A DNA stretch of 64,000 nucleotides from Chryseobacterium phocaeense (GTDB lineage Bacteria > Bacteroidota > Bacteroidia > Flavobacteriales > Weeksellaceae), in assembly GCF_900169075.1 (NCBI RefSeq), contig NZ_LT827013.1, forward strand, positions 62,001 through 126,000. Reading direction: 5' to 3'. The translations under genes and the position numbers were made by a program. The first letter of the stretch is position 1; each line of letters begins with the position of its first letter. Shown one piece after another: positions 8,617-17,031 of the stretch. The notes beneath the pieces were generated by a model. It searched no databases. It was given only the letters and a program-made list of their open reading frames with translations, and was not told the DNA's origin.

Positions 8617-9390
8617 TTATGGTGCCGCAGAAGCGCCTAAGGCGACCATGATTGCTTTTTCTACGGTCTTTTGTGAGGCGTACTGTGCTCCGCAGACCAT
8701 GCTGGTGAAAAGATACTGGCCTTTATCTATCACAATAGAGCTTTCATCATGAGCAGGAACTGCAAGCCTGTATTTGGTGTTTCCAACGCCTTCCATTCTT
8801 ACAATAATATTACAGTCGGAATTGTTCCTGATCAGAACTGTGGTTTCTTTGGAGCTGGGATCGTTGTTGAATAATGCGTTTAATATTTTTACTGTCCTGT
8901 TTTTGTGCTCTACAGGATTTACGGCCATCAGCATATTGAATTCTTCAGCTTCAGCATTGGGCACAGCTGCGTTGGCTGTGGTATTTACTACGAAAGTATT
9001 TTCGGCATTACTTGGGGTATATACTACAGTTGACTGTTTGGCGGCAAGTTCTGCCTTGTATTTTGCAATCTGTTTCTGTTTGATAATGGCATTCATTTCA
9101 TCGAAACTGATCTTGGTAGAGGGTCTTCTTCTGAGGAGGGCAAGCATCTCCTGCATATCTTTTACTTTCTGGTCGGCGGGATGGGCATCTTTTATGTATT
9201 GCGTCATCATTTCCATCACCCGCGGTTTCAGTACGGATCTGCGCGGATCATCAGGGTGGGCATCTCTCAGGAAAGCATTGATCTCATAGATGTTTTTGCT
9301 TCTTAAAATATTACTGTAATCTTTTCCCCTTTTCTGGGCAGACACACTAATGAATACTAAGGATACAAAAAGTAAAAGAATTTTTTTCAT
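8617..9390 (-). CDS. Secreted protein with DUF6759-like domain
   Basis: 257 residues from the ATG at 9390, which starts a good signal peptide (MKKILLLFVSLVFISVSAQ). An in-frame upstream start would put polar residues before the signal. The mature N-terminus has two HPDDP / HPADQ motifs ('INAFLRDAHPDDPRRSVLKP' and 'YIKDAHPADQKVKD'), apparently an internal repeat. The C-terminal domain (~150-250) has EEFNMLMAVNPVEHKNRT, VLIRNNSDCNIIVRMEG, YRLAVPAHDESSIVIDKG and VCGAQYASQK. It is the largest of the four paralogues in the window. Function unknown. Confidence 0.75.
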   Translation of the reverse strand: MKKILLLFVSLVFISVSAQKRGKDYSNILRSKNIYEINAFLRDAHPDDPRRSVLKPRVMEMMTQYIKDAHPADQKVKDMQEMLALLRRRPSTKISFDEMNAIIKQKQIAKYKAELAAKQSTVVYTPSNAENTFVVNTTANAAVPNAEAEEFNMLMAVNPVEHKNRTVKILNALFNNDPSSKETTVLIRNNSDCNIIVRMEGVGNTKYRLAVPAHDESSIVIDKGQYLFTSMVCGAQYASQKTVEKAIMVALGASAAP

Positions 9391-9588
9391 TGACAAAATA
9401 TTAAATAAAAGTTTGGTGCTCCTCTTAATTTGTGTTTTGGTCAATTAGTTTTCATTATAACAACGAAATACTATTGTTTTTATTTTAGTTACTTTAGATG
9501 AAGATAAATTTAGTATAATTTTAAATATAAAAGAAATATGTGTTGTAATTTGTTATATAATGCCTGTTTCTTTACTAGAAATGATATT

Positions 9589-10377
9589 TTATTTAATGAC
9601 TTCCTGGAGATTGGAGGTTTTCAATCTTTTCTGATAAATAGGGAGATATTTCTCGATAGGAACTTTAATGGCTTCAAAATTCCCCGCCAGCACATATGCT
9701 TCAATATTTTCCGAAGTATAAACAAATTGAAGGAAATTGTCAATCAGATTTTCAGGAATCTTGAATCTTACAAAATAGTCTTTTCCAAGATAGTTCTTAA
9801 TCTGAGACACAGAATTATTCATCCTCTCATATGCCATATATCGTTGTTTTTTCTTTCTGTCCCCGGAAAGGATATCATAAATACTTTCCAGGCTGAAAGT
9901 AAGACCTCCATCTCTTAGTCCTGCAACAGGCAGTTCAGGAGAAGTTCCGTCACCCTTAGGCTCCGGAAGCCCTATCACTTTTTTGATGGCCAGGCCTTTG
10001 TCTTCTTTTCTTATAGAATTGACGTCGTATCTTAGATTTCCCGTAGGCTTAAACCGGGTAAGGACAATTTCCTGGATTTCGTAATAGGCAATTTTCAGCT
10101 CAATTAAATTTTTCTGCTGCATCATCTGCGAGGTAAGCTTTACATCTTTTCGTTCTGTGATGATGGATGTGAAACGAATCACGTCTCCCGGAACTGCGGG
10201 AATGGTGTAGGTACCATTGTAATCAGTAAGTACGGTTTTCTGGTTATTCAGATTGGTTACATAAACCTGATTAAGGTATAAGATGGAATTATCTCTTAAA
10301 AACACCTCTCCGGAATAAATTTGTGCACTGACTTTTGCCAGAAAAACCAGCATAAAAAGGGTAATTAGCTTCTTCAT
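9589..10377 (-). CDS. Secreted carboxypeptidase-regulatory-like domain protein
   Basis: A 262-residue protein with a signal peptide (MKKLITLFMLVFLAKVSAQ). Residues ~20-95 form the beta-sandwich seen in CarboxypepD_reg-like domains: 'SGEVFLRDNSILYLNQVYV', 'TVLTDYNGTYTIPAVPGDVI', 'RFTSIITERKDVKL'. The C-terminal ~150 residues are mostly helical and lack a recognised domain or sorting signal. Proteins of this kind are common in Bacteroidota, often near cell surface or T9SS genes. The three secreted giants lie just upstream, and the gap of 160 bases suggests a separate transcript. The stretch 9391-9588 before the DUF6759-like gene holds nothing I recognise. Confidence 0.75.
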   Translation of the reverse strand: MKKLITLFMLVFLAKVSAQIYSGEVFLRDNSILYLNQVYVTNLNNQKTVLTDYNGTYTIPAVPGDVIRFTSIITERKDVKLTSQMMQQKNLIELKIAYYEIQEIVLTRFKPTGNLRYDVNSIRKEDKGLAIKKVIGLPEPKGDGTSPELPVAGLRDGGLTFSLESIYDILSGDRKKKQRYMAYERMNNSVSQIKNYLGKDYFVRFKIPENLIDNFLQFVYTSENIEAYVLAGNFEAIKVPIEKYLPIYQKRLKTSNLQEVIK

Positions 10378-10537
10378 ATAATTAGGGCAAAATTACGTAG
10401 AAATACAGCAATTTATACCTGTTTAGATAAGGATTACAGGTTAAAGTTATATTAAACTTTAAGATTAAACTGTTAAGGAATGTTATAAACCTGCATTAAT
10501 AAAAAAATACAAAGAAATTAACATTAAAACCGCTGAA

Positions 10538-13500
10538 TTATTTACGTTTTAACAGTAGCCAGCTTGTGTATTTTACGCTTATATTGGTGCCATATTCTGT
10601 CCAGCTGACAAAATACCAGTAAGTGGCGGTAGGTACAGGTCTTCCTCCCATTCTTCCATCCCATATGTACCGGTTGCTGGGACTTCCTCTGAAGATTTCA
10701 GCACCATAGCGGTCGAATATCCTGAACTCAAGATTGGTATTGCTCATCAGAGATGAATAATCGATCTGGTCATTGTGCCCGTCGTCATTCGGAGTGATGG
10801 TATTGATCAGGTTAATGAGAGCGAATTCCTTGGTTACTTCTTCACACAGGTTGGAATCCCTTACAAAAACTTTATGAGGACCTCTGGGTACATTGTTGAA
10901 GACATTCGAATTTTGCCAGCTTACCCCATCCAGAGAATATTCATAAGGTGGTGTTCCTCCGGTTACGCCCACGGTTACCGTATTTCCGTTGATCTCAATA
11001 GTTGTAATTATTGGCAGAGACGATTCTGTAACCGTAACGTATTGTCTGTAAACGCATCCGTTAAAAGTAAGTTCTACCCAGTGAGTTCCTGCCGGAACAT
11101 TGGAAATGGAAGACGATGTAGCTCCCGTACTCCATAAATATTTTTCAAATCCAGGTCCCGCATCTAAGGTAGTAGTAGCTTTAGGGCAGATAATTACGTC
11201 CTTTAATTTATCTGATTTTTTAGGTGATTTAACCGTAATTTTTACAGAACCCACTTCAGGACATACTCCGTTTTTCTCAAATCTGATATAAAAGGTTTGG
11301 GTTCCGGTAATATTTACAGGAACTGAAAGTGCATTGATGTCATTCTGTGCATCGGCTAAAGTTCCGTGGAAGGTAAACGTCACATTAGGGTCTAAGGTAA
11401 ACTGCGGAATAAACTGTGATAGATTAACTGCTTTTATTCCATCCAGATCATCATCACAGACCGTGGTTACAGCAGCTGTTGTGATTAAAGGAATACGGCC
11501 CCCAATGCTGAATTGTAACGGCTTTACAACTACCGCACAGCCGTCCGGAGATTCCACCCTGATGTAAATCGTAGTCGTCGCAGTATAGCTCCAGCTGTTA
11601 GGAAGCGTATTGGCATTTCCCGCATTGGCATCGGCAAGAGAGGCATAGTATCTTACATTGATAAAGTAACCCGGATTGTTCAGCACAATTCCTGTAATAT
11701 TATTAAGTAATACGGTGACTGTTCCGTCCAGATTATCATCACAGAAAACACCATTATAATTGTCCAGAACGATGGCTAGATTGTATAAAGAAAGGGTGAT
11801 CTCAGCAATAGCTTTACAGCCTATAGCATTTTTAACCACAGCGTATACAATTGTACCATTAGGAGCTGTATATGCGTTGGGTGTTGTAATCAAAGCGCCC
11901 GGGTTTTCTGTCTGGGCATCTACAAGGGTAGGGTAATAAGTGATGGTTACCGGTGAGTTGTTCGTCACGTTAGCGGTAGTCAGATTAAATGTCCCCTGAC
12001 CATTGATATTACACGCATTTATAGTGACGTTCGTCACCGTTAGGGCCTGAATATTTATGGTAACGGTCACTGTCTCACAGTCCGTGAAAATGGGGTCATT
12101 TCCGCAGAAAGTATAAGTGAAGGTATCGGTTCCGGTAACTCCCGGTGTAGTAACATTATAAGTAATGACGCCTGTTGCGGGGTCTATCACTGCTGTCCCT
12201 AATGCAGGAGGAGTGAGGATGGCCACAGTGGAAGCTACAGGGGTTTGTGCAGAGCTGCTGAATGCAGGTGTAATCGTTTGCGTAGTACACAGATCATAGG
12301 TTGCTGTACTCAACTTGGTGCAATTCAGCACCTTAAATTCTTCCGTGACCAATGGGGCACAGCTTCCCATCGTTACCGAACAGGTATAAAATCCTGATTG
12401 CGTTGGCGTAATTGATGCTGTGGTAGCCCCGGGAATGATGTTTCCGTTTACGTACCACTGATAGGTATCGTAGATAACTGGATCTACCGTAAGGACAATA
12501 CCGGGTGCACAGTCTCCTCCTGACCTTAAAATAACAGGCTGTGTAGGAAAACCTGCAAAGAATCCTCCATATCCCACTGCATTACTTCCCGCAGTGATTC
12601 CTGCGGTGATAGCTTTGTCTGAGATCACAGTAATGGTTCCCGATACATTGGGAATACCATAAGTTACCCAGTTATTGGTTCCCGTCATGCTGAATGGTCC
12701 CGTTGTCGCAGCCGGAACACCACCGTTTACCGTAACGTTGGCTCCTCGTTGCGTAATAAGGTTCAGCTTTGTCGGGATATTCAGGATTCCGGATGGGTTA
12801 GCATTGGAGTGGACAAAGTTTTCATCGATGAGCCCCAATTCATTAATCTGCTTGGGAAGATAGCAGTTCAAGGCCGGAATAAAATTAAATCCTCCCGTAG
12901 CTACCTCACTTCCTGACGCGGAATCTCCGGCAAGAATCTGGTAGACGTAAGCATTTTTAGAGGTTCTGAGATAAAGATTATAATGATTATTTCCCTGCAA
13001 CAGATATTTTGAATCAGGGACAACAAAATATTCTCCTGTATTTAATGTGATCAGCGGAGGAATCTCATCATTGGCAAAAATCTGAGTGTTATCCTGTGTG
13101 GCAATGACAATAGCCCCTTCCATATGAGAGCCCCTGCTGCCGTTCCCTTTGACCAGGGCAAATTCACTTCCTAATCTTTCCACCGGAACAGCCTGATCCA
13201 TCAGAATATCAGAGCTGGATGGAAAGTTTCCGGCATACTGGCCGTTAAAATTTCCATTGGTGAGATTTATAGGTTTACTGGCTGTGATTTTGGCACCGAT
13301 AAATCCGTTAGAATTGGCGGCAATTGTACCGCTTCCGTCGATGATATAGGATTGGCCTTTATTGAGCGTGACCGTAAGCGTGGGATTGGTAGCTCCCGTC
13401 ATTCCGTTTGAAAACTGTACCGTTGGCTTGTAGCCGCTTATGGTAATTGTTGTATTATCTTCGGTAGCCAGAATACCGGCCATAAAATTCAGAATGGTAT

Positions 13501-13936
13501 TACTGACAGAAATGGGAGCATGCGCAACATAAAAATTTTTCCCTGTGGATGGTATTCCCTTGGAAGTAATGATCTCGGCATGGTTAAATACAGAGAATCT
13601 TAAATTAGCATAAAATGGAAATTCAGCTTTAAGATACAAACCTTTCGTTGAAGGAGTAAATAGATCCGCCTGGAGATTGGTGATAATGTACTTTCGCAGG
13701 ACATCAAATTTTTGTGGATTGTTTTTACTGATGTTCACCGTTCCGATAAGCACATTATTACTGTAAATACTCACCGGAAAGGGAGTTGTTCGGTTGGTAG
13801 ATAAATATAATTTCTGGTAGGGATTGGGGCTTACACTTCTGTCAACCATTGGGGCAAACCAGTGTTCCCTGTCCAATTGAGCAAAGGAAAAGGCGAAAAA
13901 ACAAAGTATAAATAAAAAAGATAAATTTTTTTTCAT
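10538..13936 (-). CDS. T9SS-exported surface protein, IgGFc-binding-like N-terminus and type B sorting domain
   Basis: A 1132-residue protein with a signal peptide (ends SFAQ, DREHWFAPM begins the mature part). Residues ~110-470 fit the bacterial IgGFc_binding family (FNFIPALNCYLPKQI, VSNTILNFMAGILATEDNTT). Then come an Ig-like unit (YQWYVNGNIIPGATTASIT), a Big-type unit (VITYNVTTPGVTGTDTFTYT) and three repeats of the 'CDDNLDGTVTV ... YIRVESPDGC' type. The end (LINTITPNDDGHNDQIDYSS ... IFDRYGAEIFRG ... SWLLLKRK) is the gliding-motility-associated type B sorting domain used by T9SS. It is about 190 residues longer than its two neighbours because of extra repeats in the second half. A TAAATTTG box lies at 13957-13964, 21 bases upstream. 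Confidence 0.9.
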   Translation of the reverse strand: MKKNLSFLFILCFFAFSFAQLDREHWFAPMVDRSVSPNPYQKLYLSTNRTTPFPVSIYSNNVLIGTVNISKNNPQKFDVLRKYIITNLQADLFTPSTKGLYLKAEFPFYANLRFSVFNHAEIITSKGIPSTGKNFYVAHAPISVSNTILNFMAGILATEDNTTITISGYKPTVQFSNGMTGATNPTLTVTLNKGQSYIIDGSGTIAANSNGFIGAKITASKPINLTNGNFNGQYAGNFPSSSDILMDQAVPVERLGSEFALVKGNGSRGSHMEGAIVIATQDNTQIFANDEIPPLITLNTGEYFVVPDSKYLLQGNNHYNLYLRTSKNAYVYQILAGDSASGSEVATGGFNFIPALNCYLPKQINELGLIDENFVHSNANPSGILNIPTKLNLITQRGANVTVNGGVPAATTGPFSMTGTNNWVTYGIPNVSGTITVISDKAITAGITAGSNAVGYGGFFAGFPTQPVILRSGGDCAPGIVLTVDPVIYDTYQWYVNGNIIPGATTASITPTQSGFYTCSVTMGSCAPLVTEEFKVLNCTKLSTATYDLCTTQTITPAFSSSAQTPVASTVAILTPPALGTAVIDPATGVITYNVTTPGVTGTDTFTYTFCGNDPIFTDCETVTVTINIQALTVTNVTINACNINGQGTFNLTTANVTNNSPVTITYYPTLVDAQTENPGALITTPNAYTAPNGTIVYAVVKNAIGCKAIAEITLSLYNLAIVLDNYNGVFCDDNLDGTVTVLLNNITGIVLNNPGYFINVRYYASLADANAGNANTLPNSWSYTATTTIYIRVESPDGCAVVVKPLQFSIGGRIPLITTAAVTTVCDDDLDGIKAVNLSQFIPQFTLDPNVTFTFHGTLADAQNDINALSVPVNITGTQTFYIRFEKNGVCPEVGSVKITVKSPKKSDKLKDVIICPKATTTLDAGPGFEKYLWSTGATSSSISNVPAGTHWVELTFNGCVYRQYVTVTESSLPIITTIEINGNTVTVGVTGGTPPYEYSLDGVSWQNSNVFNNVPRGPHKVFVRDSNLCEEVTKEFALINLINTITPNDDGHNDQIDYSSLMSNTNLEFRIFDRYGAEIFRGSPSNRYIWDGRMGGRPVPTATYWYFVSWTEYGTNISVKYTSWLLLKRK

Positions 13937-14000
13937 TCAGTGAACTGGGTTTAACACAAATTTAATAATAAAATGTATTCATACCTTGAAAAAATAATAA

Positions 14001-14027
14001 AAAAACCGCGATGTTAAAATCGCGGTT
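14001..14027 (-). terminator. Intrinsic terminator behind the second T9SS type B gene
   Basis: A 9-bp stem AACCGCGAT / ATCGCGGTT with a 6-base loop and a T-run on the minus strand. It is nearly the same hairpin as at 16981-17008 behind the next paralogue, so the duplicated unit seems to include its terminator. Confidence 0.85.
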
Positions 14028-14050
14028 GAGAAACTTATATTTTTCAGTGA

Positions 14051-16894
14051 CTATTCCCTGCTTTTAACAAGGATCCAGCCGGTATAATTTACCTGTGTCT
14101 GTTTGCCGGAAGGCTCATTCCAGTGAATTTCAAACCAATAGTTGCCGGTAGGAACCCTTTTGCTTCCGCCCAAAGTTCCGTCCCATTTGTATCCATTGTT
14201 CTTATCCCCCTGGAATACTTTGGTGCCGTAGCGGTCAAAAATGGTAAACTCCAGGTTCTTTTTACCGGATAATAATGAGTAGTCGAGAACATCATTTACT
14301 CCGTCATTATTTGGCGTAATGGCGTTGATAAGATTAGGAATGGTAATTTCCACTGTAATCGGATCACAGTTATAGCTGTCTTTTACATATACTGCGGATG
14401 TTCCTCTCGATACATCTGTGAATATATTCGAGTCCTGCCATACGATATTATCAAGGGAATACTGGTAAGGTGGGTTTCCGCCTATAGCATACACCGTAAC
14501 GGTAGTATTGGAAATATCAATACTTGACACAACAGGCTGGTCAGATGCGTATACCTTTACGGTCTGTAAGGTAACACAATCCCCGGTTTTTAATTTCACC
14601 CAATAGGTGCCTACTCCGGCATTACTGATGGCCTGTGTAGTGGCTCCGGTGCTCCATTCATAACCGTTAAAACCAGGACCTGCATCCAGGGTTGTGGTAT
14701 CTTCAATACAAATGATTTTATCAACAAGTACTGAAGATTTTACAGGAGGAAGCACGGTAAGGGTAACTTCTGCAATTCTGTAACACCCATTGGCATTGAT
14801 GACCTTTACATAGGCAACCCCGGTTGGCGCTTCATAATTTGCAGGGTTGAGAATTTCATTGGTATTATTGTCGGCATCCGTTGGTGATGGATAATATTTT
14901 TTTGTGACGCCCAATTGTGTAGTAACGGGGGCGTTGGTAAGGTTAAATAAACCTAAGGCCGGATTGGATTCCAAAAAGCATACCCTTAAAGATGCATTGC
15001 TTACTACCGGGCTTTCTGAAACCGTTAAATTTAAAGTTACTTCCTCACAATCTGTAAAGTCAGGATTATTCCCACAGAATTTGTAAACGAAAGAGTCCGG
15101 GCCTACATAGCTGAAAGCCGGAGCATAGCTGATGACTCCTGTAGCAGGATCTATAACCGCATTCCCATTAACCGGAGGTGTAATAATCGTTACACTTCCC
15201 GGTACTACAGACTGTGTAGAATTGGTAAAGGTAGGAACAATAAGCTTTACGCCGTCACACACTGTTTCGTTCATCGTTGTTTCCGTGAGACAAGTGTATA
15301 CTTTATATACCGGAGTCGTGATGGGTGGGCATGAACCTACGGTGATCTTTACCGTATACTCGCCGGATTGGGTAGGGGTATAAGAATTGCTTATTGCAGT
15401 AGGAATGGGGGTATTATTTCTGTACCATTGATAAGAATCAAAGCTGTCATCTACTTCCAACACAATTCCGGGAATACAATCTCCGGTCTGTTTGGCTATA
15501 ACAGGAATTGATGAGAATCCGGCGAAATATCCGCCATATCCTACCACACCGCTTCCTCCTGAGATTCCAGCAGTAACTGCTTTAGATGAGGTAATGGTCA
15601 TGTTTCCCGTCACATTCGGGACAGAATAGGAAACCCAGGATGAAGTTCCCAGTACAGGATATGGCCCTTGAACAGCAGGTGGAGTGGCTCCGTTTACCGT
15701 GACGGCAGCTCCTGTTTCAGTCAGAATATTGAGTTTAACATTGTTGGTTGTGGGAGGAAGAATGTTAATATTTCCTATCTCATCGATCTTTCTCGGAAGG
15801 TAACAGTTCAGAGGAGGGATGTAATTGAATCCTACGGTAGCATTACTTGTTGCTACACCTGCCAGCAGCTGATATACGTACACATTTTTAGTTGTTTTAA
15901 TGTACATATTGTAATGGTTATTACCCTGGTTAATGTAATTGGTATTGCTCAGCTTATTTACGCGGTAGCTTTCACCTTCACTTAAGGTAACTACCGGTGT
16001 TGCGGAGTTATTAATATATACCTGGGTGCCGCCTTCTGTGGCTACAATCAGGGCATCTTCCATTCTTTCACTGATATCTCCGTTTCCTTTTACAAGGACG
16101 AATTCATTTCCTAAGCGGTCAGTAGGTACAGATTGATCCATTACAATATCAGCTCCGTCAAAAAAGCCACCTGCGGGAATAATGGCAAACTGTCCGTTGA
16201 AATTACCATTGGTTACGGAAATAGGCTTGTCTGCCTCTATCTTTGCGCCGATAAAACCTTCTTTATTACCTGCCTTATCACCAACACCTTCAATGATGTA
16301 AGACTGGCCTTTATTTAAAGTAAATGTAAGAGTTGGATTGGTTACCCCGGTCCATCCGTTGGAAAATATCACATCAGCAGAGTAATCTGAGACAGTAACC
16401 TGGGTATTGTCTTCTGTAGCCATAATCCCTGTTGTAAAGTTCAGAGCAGTGACGGGGTTTTCAATTGGAGAGACTACGGCATAAAACTTTTTGCCGATTC
16501 CGGCTTTTCCTTTAGAGGTGAGGATCTCTCCATGGCTGAGTACGGAAAAACGGAAGGTTACAAAATAAGGTTTTGTGCCTTTTGTGTACAGTCCCTTATT
16601 CACCGGAGTGAATAATTCGGAAGTATTACTGGTAATAATGCTCCCAAGGGGAATAGTAAATGTTTGTGGGGCTCCTTTACTTACTGTCACGGTTCCCAAA
16701 AGCGTATTGTTACTGTAAATTTCTACAGGAAACGGAGTTGTGGAATCTGTAGAAAAGTAGAGTGCCTGCTGCGGGGAGCTGACGTTAGTGCTTCGGGCGG
16801 CCATAGGAGCGAACCAGTGTTCGGTATCCCTTTGGGCAAAAAGCGGGTTAATAGTGACGAGTAGTAAAAGAAAACTGAGTAAAAGTTTTTTCAT
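14051..16894 (-). CDS. T9SS-exported surface protein, IgGFc-binding-like N-terminus and type B sorting domain
   Basis: A 947-residue paralogue of the genes on both sides. The signal peptide ends NPLFAQ, followed by RDTEHWFAPMAARST. The IgGFc_binding-like region (~115-460) has ITSSKAVTAGISGGSGVVGYG and FNYIPPLNCYLPRKIDEIG. Two Ig-like units and one C-rich unit (SLRVCFLESNPALGLFNLT) follow. The type B sorting domain ends LINAITPNNDGVNDVLDYSL ... WILVKSRE. Homologues are thought to be surface adhesins or glycoprotein binders, but their real ligand is unknown. A TATTTTTG box lies at 16917-16924. The 20 bases behind the start codon on that side are much like those of the next paralogue. Confidence 0.9.
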   Translation of the reverse strand: MKKLLLSFLLLLVTINPLFAQRDTEHWFAPMAARSTNVSSPQQALYFSTDSTTPFPVEIYSNNTLLGTVTVSKGAPQTFTIPLGSIITSNTSELFTPVNKGLYTKGTKPYFVTFRFSVLSHGEILTSKGKAGIGKKFYAVVSPIENPVTALNFTTGIMATEDNTQVTVSDYSADVIFSNGWTGVTNPTLTFTLNKGQSYIIEGVGDKAGNKEGFIGAKIEADKPISVTNGNFNGQFAIIPAGGFFDGADIVMDQSVPTDRLGNEFVLVKGNGDISERMEDALIVATEGGTQVYINNSATPVVTLSEGESYRVNKLSNTNYINQGNNHYNMYIKTTKNVYVYQLLAGVATSNATVGFNYIPPLNCYLPRKIDEIGNINILPPTTNNVKLNILTETGAAVTVNGATPPAVQGPYPVLGTSSWVSYSVPNVTGNMTITSSKAVTAGISGGSGVVGYGGYFAGFSSIPVIAKQTGDCIPGIVLEVDDSFDSYQWYRNNTPIPTAISNSYTPTQSGEYTVKITVGSCPPITTPVYKVYTCLTETTMNETVCDGVKLIVPTFTNSTQSVVPGSVTIITPPVNGNAVIDPATGVISYAPAFSYVGPDSFVYKFCGNNPDFTDCEEVTLNLTVSESPVVSNASLRVCFLESNPALGLFNLTNAPVTTQLGVTKKYYPSPTDADNNTNEILNPANYEAPTGVAYVKVINANGCYRIAEVTLTVLPPVKSSVLVDKIICIEDTTTLDAGPGFNGYEWSTGATTQAISNAGVGTYWVKLKTGDCVTLQTVKVYASDQPVVSSIDISNTTVTVYAIGGNPPYQYSLDNIVWQDSNIFTDVSRGTSAVYVKDSYNCDPITVEITIPNLINAITPNNDGVNDVLDYSLLSGKKNLEFTIFDRYGTKVFQGDKNNGYKWDGTLGGSKRVPTGNYWFEIHWNEPSGKQTQVNYTGWILVKSRE

Positions 16895-16980
16895 GTTATG
16901 GAAATTAGGATTGTCGCAAAAATAGCAGAATATTTAATGCGATATTATAAAATGTTTAAAAAATAGCGATTTTATATCAA

Positions 16981-17008
16981 AAAAAAACCGCGATTTCAAA
17001 TCGCGGTT
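16981..17008 (-). terminator. Intrinsic terminator behind the third T9SS type B gene
   Basis: A stem AACCGCGATT / AATCGCGGTT (10 bp) with a 3-base loop and seven Ts on the minus strand. It is a near copy of the hairpin at 14001-14027. Confidence 0.85.
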
Positions 17009-17031
17009 AATTATTTATTGTTAAAAATGGT

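Noticed and set aside
8774..9289. Plus-strand frame of 171 codons opposite another DUF6759-like gene
   Set aside because: Antisense shadow; hydrophobic by complement effect only.
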